This document shows, piece by piece, positions 59,101 through 64,000 of a stretch of DNA of 64,000 bases (its first letter is position 1; each line of letters opens with the position of its first letter). The position numbers and the translations under genes are program-made. The notes beneath the pieces are model-generated. The model saw only the letters and a program-made list of their open reading frames with translations. It was not told the origin of the DNA and made no database searches. Source of the stretch: Mactra quadrangularis (lineage: Eukaryota; Mollusca; Bivalvia; Venerida; Mactridae); assembly GCA_025267735.1 (NCBI GenBank), contig CM046304.1, positions 14,756,001-14,820,000 of the forward strand. Reading direction: 5' to 3'.

Positions 59101-61954
59101 AATACATATAAAAAGCAATTTTTAGAGGAAACAACCCGGTCATAGACTTCAGAATCAAAATTCAGATCTGTTCAAATATAAGTTGAACACCTCTCGTAGT
59201 GTTTTAAATCAGTCTATGAAATAGGGATATAAAAGTGGTTGTCCTAACAAATCTTTTTAAGAGCAAGCATTGCATCTTATTTGCATAATTTTGGTTGCCA
59301 AAAAGAAATTGTTGGTTGCCCGAACTAAAAAGGGGTTGTCCCGGGCAACCAAACAACAACTAATCTCGTCGACCTGAGTTAAATACTTAATTAACTGAAT
59401 ATATCAAATATACATATGACAATATCATTGATTTATTTATAGCAGATCCAGAAATTTACACTTGCCCATCGCGATCAAACATTCTGATGGGCGAATAAAG
59501 ATTTTGAAATAAATGACCAGATGAATGCTCGTTGTAACTAACCGTCTCTGAATTGCATTGCACATTTCGCGGGAGCCACTGTTAATTGTTCCAAGAAGAA
59601 TAAAAAGTATAAAACATTTTTACTCAACAGCTAGGGAGCTATTTAAGCATGTGCACTCGATATTAAATTTCGATATAAATTGTTGTCAATGAACAAAAAA
59701 TAATTTGTTTTTGAACATGATCCTATGGTATGTTTATTATTTTTAGGACCTGACGATTGTGTTACATGTTATGCATGTGGAGGAAGTTTAAAGAACTGGG
59801 AACCAAACGATGATCCAATGAAAGAGCATTCATATTGGTTCCCGTCTTGCTCTTTTATTCGTCTAACGAACGGAGATGACTCTACTGAAAGCACGAGTTC
59901 CTCTGAAAGTCTAAGCACGTCTCCAAGACGTGACACTGAGGTAATAATTTAACTGACATATAAATCAGAGTAAAATGAATAAAATGGGAATAAGTATTTT
60001 GTTCAGATCTTGTATGATATTGATAAAATGGTCTTGTCTGATTGCATAGTTAGATAATCCTTAGCCATTTGCAATGAAGAAGACAACATAAAATTGTATG
60101 AAGGCTTATTAGCAGATTAGCAGACAATTTGATTGCAAATGTTGATGTATCACGTCCATCTACTAACAATATTAACACTTCTTCGCCTAACATAATAATT
60201 TGTTTCATTACTACCACTTCTAATGTCCGAGGCATATCTTCTTGTAGAAGATAGCCGTGGTGTTTCGAATGTCATACCATGTTACAGTCTGTTGTCCTCC
60301 TCACTTTCCCTGGATAAATATCATTGAATTTAAGCATTTAACCATGGCAGTACAAAACGCTTACATTCATCAATGACTGATTGCTTTCCTACATGATGCA
60401 GTGATAATAGGGAGAATAATTATTTCATGATTCAAATCTGCAAAGTTATGTAGATTTCGCCCAGAAATCGAACAACGAAAACTGAATATAGAGAGACGTA
60501 AAGCCACATTACCAACTAGGCTAACCAAACGTACCGAGACAATCACAATGCGTTGTCTCTCAACTCTCATTTTTCTAGATTTCAGAAAATTCACGCGAAG
60601 AGCAAACCTCGTTTTCGCCACCAGTATCAGAACCAATCACCAATGGAATATTGCATACCGGAAGTGATTCATCACGTGACAGAAATAAATTTGAATGTTT
60701 ACAAATGGGTTATACAATAGAAGATTATGCCGGTGCCATTAAGGAGCTGCGAAGTCGAGGTATATAACTCCTTAAGTTTGCAGACACAACTAGCAACCGT
60801 CCTCAAGTCTCACATGGACAAATCAGTCTTAGAGCTGTTTAAGTTCAATACGTTGTCAGTTTATTTCGTTATAAATAATTCAAATTTAAATGGTTAAGTA
60901 TGTTTGTATGAATTGCTTAAGATAACTTGAACACTTGAACGATTTATTATGTAAATAATTTTGTGTCATGTTGACCTAAATAAAACGAGCTTTAATTATT
61001 TATTTATTCTTTAGAATGACGTAACTATCTAAAATACATATTCCAAGACATGTCAAAAGTCGTACACCGTATTCAAACCTCACAAAGATTATGTTACTTT
61101 TAAAATGCATATGTACATGCTTCATATACAGGTATATAGTTAAATATTTGGCTAATGCATAAATGCATTCTATTATATGTATACTTATCAGGGACACATG
61201 AACCCACTATATCAGAGATAGTAGACGTGATTGTGAGTACAAGAGAAAGTAGATCAGAGGGTAAGTACGCTATAATATAAACAAATTACTCCTCTAATTT
61301 AAATACTCACTATAGAATTTCTGTATGCATTTACTATCGATTATCAAGTATTTAAGTCAGCGGAGTTAATGAATACGCTACTGATAGTTATTGAAATTTA
61401 CAATTATCACGTAACAAAATACAATGTACAAGAAATTAAAGCAAAACATGTAACTTCAAATATTGCAAGAAAAAGCTGTTAGTGTTTTATGTCTGTTAGT
61501 TTCATGGCACGTAGGTCAGTTTGCGGAGAAAAGTAACTATTAAAAGTAATTCATCAATAGCTAATTGCATGCAATATGCATGGTCTGTTTTTTCCCGAAA
61601 CGTTTTTTCCAAAAACTTTTGAAGGGCCCTCGGTAGCATATTATCAAAAAGCTTACGATGATTTAACAACACATTATAGAATGATATCCACTAAATTCGG
61701 ATAATACGGGACCGTGTATATTAAAGCAATACATTTGATTTAATTTTGACCATATTCTTTCAGACGAGATATTAGAACAGAATAGAAGATTAAGGAGTAT
61801 GGTGTATTGTATGAATTGTAAGACAGAGGAAGCCAACATTCTATTTCTACCTTGTACACATCATATCTATTGTGTTTCCTGCTCAGATAATGTCACAGCA
61901 TGTCCGTTATGTCAAAAACATATTACTGAAAAGATGCGTACCTTTATGTCTTAA
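55212..61954 (+). CDS. IAP gene 2: BIR-BIR-UBA-like-RING inhibitor of apoptosis protein (8 exons)
   Basis: Coding exons: 55212-56175, 56543-56694, 57155-57206, 57735-57884, 59747-59940, 60579-60759, 61192-61260, 61764-61954. All joints keep frame with the same phases as IAP gene 1, giving about 650 residues. Order: unrecognised region 1-285; BIR1 about 289-360 (Cys329, Cys332, His349, Cys356); BIR2 about 406-478 (Cys447, Cys450, His467, Cys474); UBA-like about 540-590 with CLQMGY; RING 603-637; tail EKMRTFMS. The start is the first ATG after an in-frame TAA at 55200-55202, unless an upstream exon is spliced in. Family role: RING E3 ligase acting on caspases and immune signalling in the cytosol. 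The paralogue lies about 22 kb upstream in the same orientation, which suggests local duplication followed by clear divergence. Confidence 0.9.
56543..56694 (+). CDS. IAP gene 2 exon 2: zinc-binding half of BIR1
   Basis: Reads GDLVRCFQCGIGFKDF and then VVEHVRYAGKCPF, with all four zinc ligands. The Trp of the peptide groove is missing, as in gene 1 BIR1. Acceptor TTTTTTTCCAG, donor AAG|GTAATT, phase 1 to 0. Confidence 0.93.
57155..57206 (+). CDS. IAP gene 2 exon 3: 52-bp linker exon
   Basis: Codes EYLQASDPEYFRTSQLS plus one base, between acceptor CATTTAAG and donor TCAG|GTAAAA. Phase 0 to 1 fits its neighbours. Confidence 0.75.
57735..57884 (+). CDS. IAP gene 2 exon 4: N-terminal half of BIR2
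   Basis: Reads PLEARISSYYNNWP and ends KMAEAGLFYS. Arg...Trp-Pro and Ala-Gly-Leu-Phe-Tyr fit the BIR; the usual Thr-Phe is Ser-Tyr here. Acceptor TTATTTCAG, donor TCTG|GTATAC. Confidence 0.9.
57948..59196. mobile_element. Mariner-like non-autonomous element in intron 4 of IAP gene 2
   Basis: CGAGAGGTGTTCAACTTATA at 57948 is perfectly inverted at the right end (59196), continuing to about 28 bp, and both ends are flanked by TA. The TIR form and the 1249-bp length fit a mariner, but no transposase frame with its Asp-Asp-Asp triad is visible. Confidence 0.82.
59747..59940 (+). CDS. IAP gene 2 exon 5: zinc-binding half of BIR2 and Ser-rich linker
   Basis: Reads DDCVTCYACGGSLKNWEPND then KEHSYWFPSC. 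Zinc ligands and Trp-Glu-Pro and Tyr-Trp-Phe-Pro groove residues are present. A Ser/Thr-rich stretch follows to the phase 0 donor GAG|GTAATA. Confidence 0.93.
60579..60759 (+). CDS. IAP gene 2 exon 6: linker and UBA-like region
   Basis: Acceptor TTTTTCTAG is chosen over the TTTCAG six bases further on, because only the former keeps phase 0. The exon ends ECLQMGYTIEDYAGAIKEL, a typical UBA Met-Gly-Tyr loop with flanking helices. Donor CGAG|GTATAT. Confidence 0.82.
61192..61260 (+). CDS. IAP gene 2 exon 7: end of UBA-like region
   Basis: 69 bp reading THEPTISEIVDVIVSTRES, a likely third UBA helix. Acceptor CTTATCAG, donor GAGG|GTAAGT, phase 1 to 1. Confidence 0.78.
61764..61954 (+). CDS. IAP gene 2 exon 8: C-terminal RING finger
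   Basis: Reads CMNCKTEEANILFLPC, then THH, CVSC and CPLC, the eight ligands of an IAP RING, and ends EKMRTFMS before TAA. The FMS ending is the same as in XIAP-type proteins. Confidence 0.95.
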
Positions 61955-63307
61955 ATGATAAACCAGATATTTAAAGCCAATATTCAAAACATGGGGTGTT
62001 CTTGTACTCTTAATATTGGATTCATCCGTTTATGGGGGAAACAATTCGTTTATGGGGGAAACACATGAGGCCACACTAGTGTGAAGCAGTTTCAATCAAA
62101 GTATTCATTCTTGTGAAAACAAAATTAACTGATCAGTGCGTGTGGCTCTTCTTCTTCTGTAATTTTCAATATGATTACAGCATTGCGAAGCTATGAAATT
62201 TTCAGGAAATGTGTATTTTATCATATTAAACAGCTGAGCAAAATATAAAATCTTCGTAATTGCACTAATATTTTTTTTTAAAGTCTTAAAAAAACTCTAC
62301 TGAAATCCGTAGGGACGCAACTTCGACTTGTTTGTACTGGCGTCCATAACAACGGTTTTGTCATTCTATAAATAGAAGGTGAAGTCATCAGTCAGACTGT
62401 TTGTGTACAGAATGCGGTTTTGTAACTAAATTTGTGTGTTTACGAGCCTCAGTTTAGAACAAAAGTTTTATACATATACTTTTTTTATGTATTTACTATT
62501 CATATTCACAACTATAAGGGGAAATCACTAGAAATCAGCATTAGATTCAATTAAATATCTTGGGCTAAAAATAGCTCATCAACCTGAATGCATGAACCAA
62601 GATGGCAGCCTCCATGAATATATGTCAACAAAGTAAAATTGCTGTACTTTTTGGAAAAATACGAAGTAAATGGTGGGTACTGGAATCGGAGATTTTATGG
62701 AATAGCTGTCTAATATCAAGAGCTTGTTGTAGTCTGTGGAATAATTAAGTCATGAAGCCGACATAAAAGGAGTGATCGAATGACGTCAATACACAAATTC
62801 AATACACGGCAACTTTGAACTCAGATCAACATGAAATAATGATCACAGTGTCTATTTTACGTTATGCAGATTGGCTGTATGATTGACTGGTCTCTCTGCA
62901 TATAAAGTAAATGGTGTTTGTCACATCATCTAAGAACACTTGAACAAATGGATCCAGTGATTGTGCATACTTTGTAACTTGATCAAAATTTAACTTCTAC
63001 GTTCGGTTTCAAATCAGCAGAGACATAAAATTCTCTGAAATCAGGTAGATAATTTTTAATTACTAACTTGATTGACCTAATTTCATGTACAGTAAATGAA
63101 GTTTGTTAAAGGATTTTTAGAACATACATTTGTAATTACACTACAAAAACATCTCAAATTATCAATATAGGCTGCATTTTGCCAAAACGTGCATGCTATC
63201 AACTCATTTAATATAGCCCAGTTGTACTTTGTACATATATTTGAAGTAGTAAATGATTGAGAAACACATTTGTTAAGGTATAAAAGAAAGTATACAAAAC
63301 TATGTTA
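61955..63307. other. 3' flank of IAP gene 2, no further gene
   Basis: Likely 3' UTR at first. A short direct repeat TTCGTTTATGGGGGAAACA occurs at about 62045 and partly at 62027. No AATAAA was found close to the stop. Nothing else is assigned. Confidence 0.45.
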
Positions 63308-64000
63308 TATGACCACACAGAAAATGTGTTTACAAGTAAAGTGGTATCCTATTGTACATCAATTTTCTAATGTTTTTCGCTTTTTTCAGATTTTTGAATT
63401 ATATTAAGGTATACTTAAATTCGCCCTTTCTCACTAATAAGGACCAAATGAAATATTTTATTGTCGTAACCCATTAGAAATAATTTGGTCCACGAAAATT
63501 TTTATTTTTCAAATGTATGAACTTCGAAGATGTGTTATTTATAAAAAACAATACAACAAAACAGGTTACAGGAGTTTTTTCGTCTCAAACTCTTAACAGA
63601 ATACCGTAATTTTGGTCAAATATGCCTGGTTTAATATTTGGACAAACTGTATTGTGTGTAATTATTCTCAATGATTGATTGTATGAACGTTCATTAAAAA
63701 TGATGATACATGTAGTTTGAAATAAAATGTACAATGGCATTCTCTAAGTTGTGTGTTTTTTGATAGCTAATTAAATATGAAAAGGTATTATTGTCACACT
63801 CCGTCACATAGCTGTCTTCTCCGTCACAAAATGTCTTTACCATAACAGCACTGTTTTTTATATTTTTTTCTCATTCGTTTATACAAAAGAAACACTAAAA
63901 CATCATTAAGCAAGAGAACATGTGCACATTAATATTTTCTAGAACACTACCAAGTTAAAGTCTATTCTAATCAGCCTTCACAAGATTTTAAGTGTGCGAT
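63308..64000. repeat. Right copy of the long direct repeat (matches 1-682)
   Basis: Colinear with the left edge of the window, with about ten net extra bases from small indels (for example ACATGT near 63710). It runs off the window. Confidence 0.9.

Overview
The window is AT-rich eukaryotic nuclear DNA that most resembles an invertebrate, probably a bivalve mollusc. Reasons: two spliced inhibitor-of-apoptosis (IAP) genes of the BIR-BIR-UBA-RING type, which form large expanded families in bivalves; long introns; and dense, decayed DNA transposons, tRNA-derived SINEs and LINE relics. No bacterial, organellar or viral gene organisation is seen. The species assignment is inference.

Only two genes are well supported, both on the + strand. 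IAP gene 1 (coding exons from about 23074 to 33326, 8 exons, about 644 residues) and IAP gene 2 (55212 to 61954, 8 exons, about 650 residues) have the same exon order, the same series of intron phases (1,0,1,1,0,1,1) and identical lengths for exons 2 (152 bp) and 8 (191 bp), so they are paralogues. Each has a long first exon coding for about 290 residues of unrecognised N-terminal sequence, then a BIR1 split by intron 1, a linker microexon, a BIR2 split by intron 4, a UBA-like exon, a short linker exon and a C-terminal RING of IAP type. The expected role is RING E3 ubiquitin ligase with BIR-mediated binding of caspases or IAP-antagonist peptides, with ubiquitin binding through the UBA-like part; this is family knowledge, not something the sequence proves.

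Layout. 1-682 is repeated almost exactly at 63308-64000. 1.2-11.5 kb is a paralogous copy of 40.7-43.8 kb, split open by a 3.2 kb terminal-inverted-repeat (TIR) element (1771-4953) and by a 4.6 kb insertion holding a SINE and a 3.5 kb TIR element. 14.6-16.7 kb is a hAT-like composite with an internal duplication and a LINE tail. 19.7-22.8 kb holds minisatellites and miniature inverted-repeat elements (MITEs), including a degenerate 22-bp array ending just upstream of IAP gene 1. 34.0-36.9 kb is a reverse-strand LINE plus a SINE. 37.2-38.8 kb is a non-autonomous hAT element with an exact 8-bp target-site duplication. 43.9-47.7 kb holds two oppositely oriented LINE relics. 47.7-51.4 kb holds repeated modules in both orientations. 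A TIR-bounded segment with a tRNA-like sequence (54409-55128) ends 84 bp before the start codon of IAP gene 2. A mariner-like non-autonomous element sits in an intron of gene 2.

The most notable items are the unknown N-terminal region shared in position by the two IAPs, the tandemly duplicated and frameshifted start region of gene 1, the GC-AG intron that splits its BIR1, and the 3.2 kb element built from 12-bp palindromes and a recurring 13-bp motif. All alignments and splice sites were read by eye.
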